From: Streptomyces phaeoluteigriseus
GTDB taxonomy: Bacteria > Actinomycetota > Actinomycetes > Streptomycetales > Streptomycetaceae
Direction: 5' to 3'
DNA length: 50,171 nucleotides
Assembly: GCF_001896135.2 (NCBI RefSeq)
Contig: NZ_MPOH02000019.1
Coordinates: forward strand, 380,032-430,202
Position numbers and translations under genes: made by a program. Position 1 is the stretch's first letter, and every line of letters starts with the position of its first letter. Under the pieces are notes generated by a model. That model made no database searches. It was not told the DNA's origin and was given only the letters and a program-made list of their open reading frames with translations. Shown here in pieces: positions 17,070-25,293 of the stretch.

Positions 17070-18194
17070 CTAGCGCCGGTGCACCGAGTCCGCCACCGTC
17101 ACCTCGACGCGCTGGAACTCCTTCAGCTCGCTGTAACCGGTGGTGGACATGGCGCGGCGCAGGGCGCCGAAGAAGTTCATCGAGCCGTCCGGCGTGTGGG
17201 ACGGGCCGGTGAGGACCTCCTCGATGGTGCCGACCGTGCCGAGGTCGACCTTCTGGCCACGCGGCAGCTCCTCGTTGACGGCCTCCATGCCCCAGTGGTG
17301 GCCGCGGCCGGGCGCGTCGGTCGCGCGCGCGAGCGGGGAGCCCATCATCACCGCGTCGGCGCCGCAGGCGACGGCCTTGGGCAGGTCACCGGACCAGCCG
17401 ACGCCGCCGTCCGCGATCACGTGCACGTACCGGCCGCCGGACTCGTCCATGTAGTCGCGGCGGGCGGCGGCGACATCGGCCACCGCAGTCGCCATCGGGA
17501 CCTGGATACCGAGCACGTTGCGCGTGGTGTGCGCCGCGCCGCCGCCGAAACCGACGAGGACGCCCGCCGCACCGGTGCGCATCAGGTGCAGGGCCGCCGT
17601 GTAGGTGGCGCAGCCGCCGACGATCACCGGGACGTCGAGTTCGTAGATGAACTGCTTCAGGTTCAGCGGCTCGTGCGAGCCGGAGACGTGCTCCGCGGAG
17701 ACCGTCGTACCGCGGATGACGAAGATGTCCACGCCCGCGTCGACGACGGCCTTGGAGAACTGGGCCGTGCGCTGCGGGGAGAGTGCGGCGGCGGTGACCA
17801 CGCCCGAGTCGCGCACCTCCTTGAGGCGCTGCCCGATCAGCTCCTCCTTGATCGGCGCGGAGTAGATCTCCTGGAGCCGGCGGGTCGCCTTGTCGACGGG
17901 CAGCTTGGCGATCTCGTCCAGCAGCGGCTGCGGGTCCTCGTACCGCGTCCACAGGCCTTCGAGGTTCAGCACGCCCAGGCCGCCCAGTTCGCCGATGCGG
18001 ATCGCGGTGGCGGGGGAGACGATGGAGTCCATGGGGGCGGCCAGGAAGGGCAGCTCGAAACGGTAGGCGTCGATCTGCCAGGCGATCGAGACCTCCTTCG
18101 GGTCCCGCGTACGGCGGCTGGGGACGACGGCGATGTCGTCGAAGGCGTACGCCCGGCGGCCGCGCTTGCCGCGCCCGATCTCGATCTCAGTCAC
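17070..18194 (-). CDS. guaB3: GuaB3-type IMP dehydrogenase family protein
   Basis: 374-residue TIM-barrel protein of the IMPDH/GMP reductase family, equal in size to mycobacterial GuaB3, and lacking CBS domains. It follows guaB, as in mycobacteria. Family features include APMDSIVS near 53, GGLGVLNLEG, and the loop VGFGGGAAHTTR. In IMP dehydrogenases that loop reads GPGSICTTR with the catalytic Cys; here the Cys position is His222, so the covalent XMP intermediate cannot form in the usual way. As far as I know the role of actinobacterial GuaB3 is not established. GTG 18194 has GGGAAAGG at good spacing; the next upstream start is unsupported. It is probably co-transcribed with guaB, 125 bp upstream. 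Confidence 0.9.
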   Translation of the reverse strand: MTEIEIGRGKRGRRAYAFDDIAVVPSRRTRDPKEVSIAWQIDAYRFELPFLAAPMDSIVSPATAIRIGELGGLGVLNLEGLWTRYEDPQPLLDEIAKLPVDKATRRLQEIYSAPIKEELIGQRLKEVRDSGVVTAAALSPQRTAQFSKAVVDAGVDIFVIRGTTVSAEHVSGSHEPLNLKQFIYELDVPVIVGGCATYTAALHLMRTGAAGVLVGFGGGAAHTTRNVLGIQVPMATAVADVAAARRDYMDESGGRYVHVIADGGVGWSGDLPKAVACGADAVMMGSPLARATDAPGRGHHWGMEAVNEELPRGQKVDLGTVGTIEEVLTGPSHTPDGSMNFFGALRRAMSTTGYSELKEFQRVEVTVADSVHRR

Positions 18195-18319
18195 GTGTGT
18201 GGCCTTTCCCTGATGCGTTGCAGCGTCTACCAGTATCGCCGACGGGCACGACAAGGGCGCCCGGACGGCAATCCGGGGCCGCCCTCAGTCGTGTGAGACG
18301 GACGCACGCGCGCGTGCCG

Positions 18320-19828
18320 CTACTTCTTACCGCTGTAGTTCGGCGCCTCGACCGTCATCTGGATGTCGTGCGGGTGGCTCTCCTTGAGACCCGCCGAGGT
18401 GATCCGGACGAACCGGCCGTTGTCCTGAAGCTCCGGAACGGTACGGCCGCCGACGTAGAACATCGACTGGCGCAGTCCGCCGACCAGCTGGTGGACGACG
18501 GAGGACAGCGGGCCGCGGTACGGCACCTGGCCCTCGATGCCCTCGGGGATCAGCTGCTCGTCGGAGGCGACGCCCTCCTGGAAGTACCGGTCCTTGGAGA
18601 ACGACTTGCGCTCGCCGCGGGTCTGCATGGCACCCAGGGAACCCATGCCGCGGTACGACTTGAACTGCTTGCCGTTGATGAACAGCAGCTCGCCGGGCGA
18701 CTCCTCGCAGCCCGCGAGCAGCGAGCCCAGCATCACGGTGTCGGCGCCCGCGACGAGGGCCTTGGCGATGTCGCCCGAGTACTGGAGGCCGCCGTCGCCG
18801 ATGACCGGGACACCGGCCTCCTTGGCGGCCAGCGCGGCCTCGTAGATGGCGGTGACCTGCGGGACACCGATGCCGGCGACGACACGGGTCGTACAGATGG
18901 AGCCCGGGCCGACACCGACCTTGATGGCGTCCGCGCCGGCGTCGACGAGGGACTGGGCGCCGTCGCGGGTGGCGACGTTGCCGCCGATGACGTCCACGCG
19001 CGTGTGGTTGGACTTGATCTTGGCGATCATGTCGCCGACCAGGCGCGAGTGGCCGTGCGCGGTGTCCACGACGATGAAGTCGGCGCCCGCCTCGATGAGA
19101 GCCTGGGCGCGCTCGAAGGCGTCACCGGCGACGCCGACCGCGGCACCGACGATGAGGCGGCCCTCGGCGTCCTTCGCGGCGAGCGGGTACTTCTCCGCCT
19201 TGACGAAGTCCTTGACCGTGATCAGGCCCTTGAGGTGACCCTCGTCGTCGACGAGCGGCAGCTTCTCGATCTTGTGGCGGCGCAGCAGCTCCATGGCCTC
19301 CACGCCGGAGATGCCGACCTTGCCCGTGACCAGCGGCATCGGCGTCATGACCTCGCGGACGCGGCGCGTGCGGTCGGTCTCGAAGGCCATGTCACGGTTG
19401 GTGACGATGCCGAGCAGCTTCTTGTTGCCGTCGGTGACCGGGACGCCGCTGATGCGGAACTTGGCGCAGAGCGCGTCGGCCTCGGCGAGCGTGGCGTCCG
19501 GGTGGATGGTGATCGGGTCGGTCACCATGCCGGACTCGGAGCGCTTCACGAGGTCGACCTGGTTGGCCTGGTCCGCGATGGAGAGGTTGCGGTGCAGTAC
19601 ACCGACGCCGCCCTGGCGGGCCATCGAGATCGCCATGCGCGATTCGGTGACCTTGTCCATGGCGGCGGACAGGAGCGGGATGTTCACCCGCACGTTCCTG
19701 GAGACGTACGAGGCGGTGTCGATCTCGTCGGGAGCCATGTCCGACGGGCCCGGCAGCAGCAGCACGTCGTCGTAGGTCAGCCCGAGCGTCGCGAATTTTC
19801 CGGGCACTCCGTCGACGTTGGCAGTCAT
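18320..19828 (-). CDS. guaB: Inosine-5'-monophosphate dehydrogenase
   Basis: 502-residue enzyme converting IMP to XMP with NAD+, the rate-limiting step of guanine nucleotide synthesis. It consists of a TIM barrel with a CBS pair inserted at about 95-215 (VTDGNKKLLGIVTNRDM, PLVDDEGHLKGLITVKD), which usually senses ATP and GTP. The catalytic loop GPGSICTTR gives C312, and the flap contains YRGMGSLGAM and the following RYFQ. The start has GGGGAAGG four bases upstream of ATG. It is paired with guaB3 downstream and a SigD-like factor upstream, the same order as in mycobacteria. Confidence 0.98.
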   Translation of the reverse strand: MTANVDGVPGKFATLGLTYDDVLLLPGPSDMAPDEIDTASYVSRNVRVNIPLLSAAMDKVTESRMAISMARQGGVGVLHRNLSIADQANQVDLVKRSESGMVTDPITIHPDATLAEADALCAKFRISGVPVTDGNKKLLGIVTNRDMAFETDRTRRVREVMTPMPLVTGKVGISGVEAMELLRRHKIEKLPLVDDEGHLKGLITVKDFVKAEKYPLAAKDAEGRLIVGAAVGVAGDAFERAQALIEAGADFIVVDTAHGHSRLVGDMIAKIKSNHTRVDVIGGNVATRDGAQSLVDAGADAIKVGVGPGSICTTRVVAGIGVPQVTAIYEAALAAKEAGVPVIGDGGLQYSGDIAKALVAGADTVMLGSLLAGCEESPGELLFINGKQFKSYRGMGSLGAMQTRGERKSFSKDRYFQEGVASDEQLIPEGIEGQVPYRGPLSSVVHQLVGGLRQSMFYVGGRTVPELQDNGRFVRITSAGLKESHPHDIQMTVEAPNYSGKK

Positions 19829-20058
19829 GACACCTTCCCCAAATGGCCTTGATCGGTGCGGATGTCCATGCTAACGGGAAGCGCACCTCCCGAATTCCAC
19901 GGTCCGATGTGACTCCGGCTCCGCATGTTCGTACGGCGGCGGCGGGCGGCCTGTTCACGGAAGGGGCCGTCCGCCTGTTCGGCGTGGGCGCCTCGGCCGG
20001 TCCGGCGTTGGGCCCGTGCTTCGTTCGGCGGAGGGGGTGCGGCGGGGCCGCAGCGGGA

Positions 20059-20736
20059 CTACTGCTCGGCGAGGGCGCGCAGCCTGCTGAGCGCGCGGTG
20101 CTGGGCCACGCGCACGGCCCCGGGTGACATTCCCAACATCTGACCGGTCTCCTCCGCCGTGAGGCCGACCGCGATGCGCAGCAGGAGCAGCTCCCGCTGG
20201 TTGTCGGGCAGGTTGGCGAGCAGCTTCTTCGCCCATTCGGCGTCGCTGCTCAGCAGGGCCCGCTCCTCCGGACCGAGGGAGTCGTCGGGACGTTCCGGCA
20301 TCTCGTCGGAGGGAACCGCCGTGGAGCCGGGGTGGCGCATCGCCGCGCGCTGGAGGTCGGCGACCTTGTGCGCGGCGATGGCGAAGACGAAGGCCTCGAA
20401 GGGACGGCCCGTGTCCTTGTAGCGCGGGAGGGCGAGGAGGACGGCCACGCAGACCTCCTGCGCGAGGTCCTCCACGAAGTGGCGTGCGTCGCCGGGAAGC
20501 CGGGACAGCCGGGTGCGGCAGTACCGCAGGGCGAGGGGGTGGACATGGGCGAGAAGGTCGTGTGTGGCCTGCTCGTCCCCGTCGACCGCGCGGTGCACGA
20601 GTCCGCCGATCACCCCGGGGGCACGGACCGCCTCGTCTTCGCGCATCGGTCCATGGTGCACTGCGGCCGGACCGGCCGCGGCACCGTGCCCGTCGTTGTG
20701 CACCGAAGCGTTATGAGCAGGTGCGCCGGAACTCAT
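20059..20736 (-). CDS. SigD-like ECF RNA polymerase sigma factor
   Basis: 225-residue group IV sigma factor. Region 2 covers ALRYCRTRLSRL, FVEDLAQEVCVAVL and FEAFVFAIAAHKVADLQR; region 4 covers LPDNQRELLLLRIAVGL and an HTH at TAEETGQMLGMSPGAVRVAQHRALSRLR. Its place beside guaB matches mycobacterial sigD. A His/Ala-rich N-terminal tail of about 50 residues is not conserved in the family. No anti-sigma gene is adjacent. The start is uncertain: ATG 20736 has GGAGGG eight bases upstream, while an in-frame GTG at 20787 has its G-run touching the start codon, so I prefer ATG. Confidence 0.9.
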   Translation of the reverse strand: MSSGAPAHNASVHNDGHGAAAGPAAVHHGPMREDEAVRAPGVIGGLVHRAVDGDEQATHDLLAHVHPLALRYCRTRLSRLPGDARHFVEDLAQEVCVAVLLALPRYKDTGRPFEAFVFAIAAHKVADLQRAAMRHPGSTAVPSDEMPERPDDSLGPEERALLSSDAEWAKKLLANLPDNQRELLLLRIAVGLTAEETGQMLGMSPGAVRVAQHRALSRLRALAEQ

Positions 20737-21222
20737 CCCCTGCGCCCTCCCCTCCCGCTCGACCGACTTGTCCCCGAGGAACTCCACCCCTCAAGGATGC
20801 GGCATCAGCGGCGAAACGAGCAGCGGGCGACCGGCGAGGCCCTGTTCCGCCCCCGGTCGACGCCCGGCCGGCGGGGGGTTCCCGCAAGCCCAGAACCCCG
20901 CGCGAGCAGGGAGGTTCATCCATTCCCCCGCTCCTGTCCACTGGGATGGGCTTGCTCGAAAAGTCCGTCGGCGCAGCCTGTCCAGCGCTGCCGCCGACCG
21001 AAGAAGTCCGCAGCAGGGCCGTACGGCCGTGGCACCGAAGACGCCCGACCGAAGGGGCCGACCGAACGGGCCGGACCCGGCACCGGCGCCCGCGCCTCCG
21101 CCGACGATGTCGGCGAACTCACGCGCCGGACCACCTCACCGGTGTCCGGCACGTGCCGCCGCCCGCCGGGAGAGCGAGCGGCCGCCGGGCAGGCGGGGCG
21201 ACCGGGACCGGCCGGACGGGTC
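20737..21222. other. Intergenic region between bldM and the sigma factor
   Basis: About 490 bp downstream of bldM and upstream of the SigD-like gene on the same strand. It probably contains the sigma factor promoter and the end of the bldM transcript. A short GC-rich imperfect palindrome follows the bldM stop near 21200-21220. I saw no gene, operator or RNA family. Confidence 0.45.
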
Positions 21223-21834
21223 CTAGCGGACCAGTCCCCACCGGAAGCCCAGCGCCACCGCGTGCGCGCGGTCCGAGGCACCGAGCTTCTTGAACAGCCG
21301 GCGGGCGTGGGTCTTGACGGTGTCCTCGGAGAGGAACAGCTCGCGGCCGATCTCGGCGTTGGAGCGGCCGTGACTCATGCCTTCGAGGACCTGGATCTCG
21401 CGCGCGGTGAGCGTGGGCGCCGCGCCCATCTCGGCCGAGCGCAGGCGCCGCGGGGCGAGCCGCCACGTGGGGTCCGCGAGGGCCTGGGTGACCGTCGCGC
21501 GCAGTTCGGCGCGCGAGGCGTCCTTGTGCAGATAGCCGCGGGCGCCGGCGGCGACCGCGAGTGCGACGCCGTCGAGATCCTCGGCGACGGTCAGCATGAT
21601 GATGCGTGCGCCCGGGTCGGCGGACAGCAGCCGTCGGACGGTTTCGACACCGCCCAGTCCGGGCATGCGCACGTCCATCAGAATCAGGTCCGAGCGGTCG
21701 GCACCCCAGCGGCGGAGGACTTCCTCGCCGTTGGCCGCCGTCGTCACGCGCTCGACGCCGGGCACGGTCGCGACCGCGCGGCGGAGCGCCTCTCGGGCAA
21801 GCGGGGAGTCGTCGCAGACGAGGACGGAAGTCAT
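21223..21834 (-). CDS. bldM: Developmental regulator BldM
   Basis: 203-residue atypical response regulator of the NarL/LuxR class, required for aerial growth and spore formation in Streptomyces; from the literature it acts as a homodimer and as a heterodimer with WhiI. The receiver domain spans 1-120 with acidic pair D8-D9, D54 (LMDVRMPG) and the conserved Lys in LHKD. The LuxR helix-turn-helix lies at about 140-200 (LTAREIQVLEGMSHGRSNAEIG...TVKTHARRL). ATG 21834 gives the known 203-residue length and has GGAGG six bases upstream; a longer in-frame start is not needed. The gene diverges from whiD, the same pairing as in S. coelicolor. A sigma-BldN-type promoter lies upstream. Confidence 0.97.
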   Translation of the reverse strand: MTSVLVCDDSPLAREALRRAVATVPGVERVTTAANGEEVLRRWGADRSDLILMDVRMPGLGGVETVRRLLSADPGARIIMLTVAEDLDGVALAVAAGARGYLHKDASRAELRATVTQALADPTWRLAPRRLRSAEMGAAPTLTAREIQVLEGMSHGRSNAEIGRELFLSEDTVKTHARRLFKKLGASDRAHAVALGFRWGLVR

Positions 21835-22213
21835 GGCCGCCCTCCGCAGCTGATGCGCGTCACCTTGTGCCTCCAGGCTGGTACGTATCGTCACCTGTGC
21901 GGTCGACCGTCTCGGACGCTTGCCCGAGCGTTTGTGTTTTCAACCGCCACCGCACTCTCAACGATGGTCACTCGAAAGAGTTACGGGGCCGCGTGCATTC
22001 TTCGGCACTCTACGTGAGGGAGTGGACACGGTGGAGAGACCCGCGCGGACCCTCAACCTTTCACCACAACCCGTGCCCCATTCGGCCCTATTTCTTCCCA
22101 TTTACTGGTGTCTGAGGCTAGATTCGCAATGAGTCATATTTTCATCTCCTTAGATCGTAGTTGTACGGTCGTGGGCACCGTATCCGCTCAGCACGGCTAC
22201 AAGGGGTCACGCA
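21835..22213. other. bldM-whiD divergent regulatory region
   Basis: 380 bp between two divergent developmental genes. Near the middle is the bldM promoter described separately. Overlapping its spacer is TCACTC-N4-GAGTTA (21968-21983), which resembles a BldD operator half-site pair with wider spacing; BldD is known to bind bldM in S. coelicolor, but this exact site is inference. whiD promoters are expected in the right half, which is unusually AT-rich for this genome, but I could not fix them. Confidence 0.55.
21958..21985 (-). promoter_or_regulatory. sigma-BldN promoter of bldM
   Basis: On the minus strand CGTAAC (21985-21980), a 16-base spacer, then CGTTGA (21963-21958). This is an exact match to the consensus I recall for the ECF factor BldN (CGTAAC-N16-CGTTGA), whose known target is bldM. 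The predicted transcript start is near 21951, leaving a leader of about 115 bases. Confidence 0.85.
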
Positions 22214-22540
22214 ATGGCAGATTTCTCCCGCCTTCCCGGACCGAACGCGGACCTGTGGGACTGGCAGCTCCTGGCCGCCTGCCGCGGGGTGGACAGCTCG
22301 CTCTTCTTTCATCCCGAGGGCGAGCGCGGGGCGGCGCGGAGCGCTCGCGAGAACTCGGCCAAGGAGGTCTGCATGAGGTGCCCGGTGCGCGCACAGTGCG
22401 CGGCGCACGCGCTGGCGGTGAGAGAGCCGTACGGCGTCTGGGGCGGGCTGACCGAGGACGAGCGCGAGGAGCTCATGGGGCGGGCGCGCAACCGCCTGGT
22501 GTCGGCGTCGGCCGGCTCGAGCGGTGTTTCGAACAGTTGA
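22214..22540 (+). CDS. whiD: WhiB-like iron-sulfur regulator WhiD
   Basis: 108-residue Wbl protein needed for late sporulation. Four cysteines that hold the [4Fe-4S] cluster are present: C23 (AACRG), C53 and C56 (VCMRC), and C62 (AQC). They are followed by the G[VI]WGG turn (GVWGG near 75) and a basic C-terminal helix (RARNR). WhiD proteins work with the principal sigma factor. ATG 22214 has AAGGGG at suitable spacing. It diverges from bldM. The length is close to the 112 residues I recall for S. coelicolor WhiD, supporting orthology by context. Confidence 0.96.
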   Translation: MADFSRLPGPNADLWDWQLLAACRGVDSSLFFHPEGERGAARSARENSAKEVCMRCPVRAQCAAHALAVREPYGVWGGLTEDEREELMGRARNRLVSASAGSSGVSNS

Positions 22541-22562
22541 AGGAACGTTTCTCCACAAGGCT

Positions 22563-22600
22563 GAGGGCACCCGCACCCGCGTGTGCCCTCCTTGCTTGTA
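22563..22600 (+). terminator. Terminator of whiD
   Basis: Inverted repeat GAGGGCAC (22563-22570) and GTGCCCTC (22583-22590), followed by a T-rich run CTTGCTTGT. It lies 22 bases after the whiD stop and before the convergent LysR gene. Confidence 0.85.
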
Positions 22601-22687
22601 CGACACGCCTGAACAACGCGCCTCCATGACGCGCCCCCACGACCTGCCCGCACGACCCGCCCGCACGCCCCCTGCCGCCCGGTACGG

Positions 22688-23584
22688 CTACCGCGCCGCC
22701 GCCCGCCCCAGTTGCTCCAGCGTGGCCGCCACCGCCGGCACCTGGGCCAGGTCGGGGAGGGTGAGCGCGACGACCTCCCGCCGTACCGCCGGTTCCAGGG
22801 TCACCGCGCGGGCTCCCCGCTGCCGTACGGACTCGATCGCGAGCTGGGGGAGGACGGCGACGCCCAGGCCCGCGCCCACCAGGCCGGCCACCGCCGGGTA
22901 GTCGTCGGTCGCGAAGTCGATGCGGGGGGTGAAGCCGGCGGCCTCGCACACCTCCACCAGCCGGCCGCGGCAGCGCGGGCAGCCGGCGATCCACGGCTCG
23001 CGGGCCAGTTCGCCGATGGCGAGGGAGTCCGCGCGCGCGAGCCGGTGCCGTTCGGGCAGGAGGGCGACGAGACGATCCGTCAGCAGGGGGCGCACGACCA
23101 GGTCCGGCCACTCCTCGGCGCCCGGCGCGTCCTCGTAGCGGAAGGCGAGGGCGACGTCGCAGTCGCCGGCGCGCAGCTTGTCGACCGACTCGGGCGGCTC
23201 GGCCTCCTCCAGGGAGACGCGGGTGCCGGGGTGGGCGGCGCGCAGGGCGGCCAGCGCGGTCGGGACGAGCGTGGAGCTGCCACTGGGGAAGGAGACCAGG
23301 CGGACCCGGCCGGCGCGCAGGCCGGCGATGGCTGCGACCTCCTCCTCGGCGGCGGTGAGTCCGGCGAGGATCCCGGCGGCGTGCCGGACGAGGGCGTCGC
23401 CGGCCTGGGTCAGCCGCATCTCGCGGCCGCTGCGCACCAGCAGGGGCGTGCCCACGGACGCCTCCAGGGCCTTCATCTGCTGGCTGACCGCGGGCTGGGT
23501 GCAGCCCAGCTCGCGGCCCGCCGCCGAGAAGGACCCGGTGGCGGCGACGGCGCGCAGCACGCGGAGATGACGGGCCTCGATCAT
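22688..23584 (-). CDS. LysR-family transcriptional regulator
   Basis: 298 residues. The winged helix-turn-helix is at 1-60 (LRVLRAVAATGSFSAAGRELGCTQPAVSQQMKALE), followed by a two-lobed effector-binding domain from about 90 (GRVRLVSFPSGSSTLVP; substrate-loop region LLTDRLVALLPERHRLA). ATG 23584 begins with MIEARHL, typical for the family; an in-frame ATG eight codons upstream is less likely. It diverges from the MOSC gene with about 90 bp between starts, and LysR regulators usually control the divergent neighbour, so the MOSC gene and possibly the dehydrogenase after it are the likely targets. The effector is unknown. Confidence 0.93.
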   Translation of the reverse strand: MIEARHLRVLRAVAATGSFSAAGRELGCTQPAVSQQMKALEASVGTPLLVRSGREMRLTQAGDALVRHAAGILAGLTAAEEEVAAIAGLRAGRVRLVSFPSGSSTLVPTALAALRAAHPGTRVSLEEAEPPESVDKLRAGDCDVALAFRYEDAPGAEEWPDLVVRPLLTDRLVALLPERHRLARADSLAIGELAREPWIAGCPRCRGRLVEVCEAAGFTPRIDFATDDYPAVAGLVGAGLGVAVLPQLAIESVRQRGARAVTLEPAVRREVVALTLPDLAQVPAVAATLEQLGRAAAR

Positions 23585-23677
23585 ACTTCGAGCATAGGCG
23601 AGTCGCATAAGTGAGTCTTGGGGGCGGCGACGAATAATGCGTCGACACTTTGACCGCCGGTCGCTTAGCGTGCCGCC

Positions 23678-24346
23678 ATGAGGCTTCTGTCCGTCAACGT
23701 GGGCCGCCCGAAGGCCGTTCCGTACACCGAGCACCCGGAGGGGCTGACCGGTATCGACAAGCGGCCCGTCGAGGGGCCGGTGCGGGTGGCCGCGCCCGGC
23801 CCCAAGGGGGTCGCGGGGAGCGGGCTGGCCGGGGACGCGGTGTGCCACCTGCGTCATCACGGCGGCGACGACCAGGCGGTGTACGCCGTCGCGCGCGAGG
23901 ACCTGGACGACTGGGAGCGTGAGCTGGGGCGCACGTTCACCGACGGCTCGTTCGGCGAGAACCTCACCACCACCGGGCTGGACGTGTCCGGGGCGCGGAT
24001 CGGTGAGCGCTGGCTGATCGGCCGGGAAGTGGTGCTGGAGGTGACGTCGGGGCGGATTCCCTGTCGCACCTTCCAGGGCCATGTGGGTGAGAAGGGCTGG
24101 GTGAGGCGGTTCACGCAGAAGGCCGCGACGGGCGCCTACCTGCGGGTGATCGTGCCGGGCGAGATCCGCGCGGGGGATCCCATAGAGATCGTCCACCTGC
24201 CGGAGCACGGGGTGACGGCCCGGATGGAGTTCCAGGCCACCACCACACACCGGGAGCTGCTGCCCCAACTGCTGGCGGCCGGCGAGGCCCTGCATCCCGA
24301 GGCACTGGAGGCGGCCCGCAAGTACGTCGAGAAGCAAGGTGGCTGA
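23678..24346 (+). CDS. MOSC domain protein (YiiM-like)
   Basis: 222 residues. The MOSC domain spans about 35-165 with the HHGGDDQAVYA block, SFGENLTTTGLD, and the conserved cysteine in SGRIPCRTFQ, expected to bind sulfur or a molybdenum cofactor sulfur. YiiM-type proteins are linked to reduction of N-hydroxylated compounds and molybdenum cofactor chemistry, but a substrate cannot be given from sequence. A C-terminal helical tail (LLPQLLAAGEALHPEALEAA) matches the 3-alpha extension seen in the group. It is divergent from the LysR gene and followed 97 bp later by a short-chain dehydrogenase. Confidence 0.9.
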   Translation: MRLLSVNVGRPKAVPYTEHPEGLTGIDKRPVEGPVRVAAPGPKGVAGSGLAGDAVCHLRHHGGDDQAVYAVAREDLDDWERELGRTFTDGSFGENLTTTGLDVSGARIGERWLIGREVVLEVTSGRIPCRTFQGHVGEKGWVRRFTQKAATGAYLRVIVPGEIRAGDPIEIVHLPEHGVTARMEFQATTTHRELLPQLLAAGEALHPEALEAARKYVEKQGG

Positions 24347-24443
24347 GCCGCTGTCACAGGCGCAGGTGCGCACGGCTTCTTCACTTTCCGCAGGGCGCGT
24401 GCAGAGAGCGGACGCCCGGACTCCGGGTCATTAACCTGCTGCC

Positions 24444-25217
24444 ATGACAACGGCTCTGATTACGGGTTCGACCGCGGGTATCGGTGCCGCGTTCGCGCGG
24501 CGGCTCGCGGCGGACGGACACGACCTCGTCCTCGTCGCCCGGGACACCGACCGGCTGCGCGAGCAGGCGACCGAGTTGCACGACCGGCACGGCATCGAGG
24601 CGGAGGTGCTGACGGCCGACCTGGCCACGGACGAGGGCATCGAGGCGGTGGCCGCCCGGCTCGGCGATCGCAGGAACCCCGTCGACCTGCTGGTCAACAA
24701 CGCCGGCTTCGGCAACAAGGGCCGCTACCTCGACGTATCGATGGCCGACGAGCTGAAGATGCTCAAGGTGCACTGCGAGGCGGTGCTGCGGCTGACGTCG
24801 GCGGCGGCCGAGGCGATGCGGGAGCGGGGGCGCGGGGGTGTCGTCAACGTGGCCTCGGTGGCGGCCTTCGTGCCGCGTGGGACGTACGGCGCGTCCAAGG
24901 CGTGGGTCGTGCAGTTCACGCAGGGAGCGGCGAAGGACCTGGCGGGCAGCGGGGTGCGGCTGATGGCGCTGTGCCCGGGGTTCGTGCGCACCGAGTTCCA
25001 CGAGCGGGCCGGGATGGGCACGGACAACATCCCCGGCTGGATGTGGCTCGACGCGGACAAGCTGGTCGCGGCGGCGCTGGCGGACCTGGCGCGCGGGAAG
25101 TCGGTGTCGATCCCCGACCCCCGGTACAAGGTGCTGATGGGTCTGGTGAAGGTGACGCCCCGGGCGCTGCTGGGCGGGGTCAGCTCGCGGACCGGACGGA
25201 AGTACGGGCCGCAGTAG
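24444..25217 (+). CDS. Short-chain dehydrogenase/reductase
   Basis: 257-residue classical SDR enzyme: cofactor motif GSTAGIGAA near residue 8, acidic pocket and DLAT near 57, NNAG near 84, catalytic Ser (NVASVAAF) and YGASK near 150. Arg35 after the second strand (VARDTDRL) suggests NADP(H). The C-terminal stretch PRALLGG resembles DltE/YqjQ-type SDRs that act on lipids or ketones. The substrate is unknown. The same strand as the MOSC gene and a short gap make co-expression possible. Confidence 0.92.
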   Translation: MTTALITGSTAGIGAAFARRLAADGHDLVLVARDTDRLREQATELHDRHGIEAEVLTADLATDEGIEAVAARLGDRRNPVDLLVNNAGFGNKGRYLDVSMADELKMLKVHCEAVLRLTSAAAEAMRERGRGGVVNVASVAAFVPRGTYGASKAWVVQFTQGAAKDLAGSGVRLMALCPGFVRTEFHERAGMGTDNIPGWMWLDADKLVAAALADLARGKSVSIPDPRYKVLMGLVKVTPRALLGGVSSRTGRKYGPQ

Positions 25218-25293
25218 GGAACGGCGCCGACCGGGCTCCGGTGGGAGGATTGGGTGTGACGGGGCCGGACCCAGGGGGGCCGGAGGCGACGCG

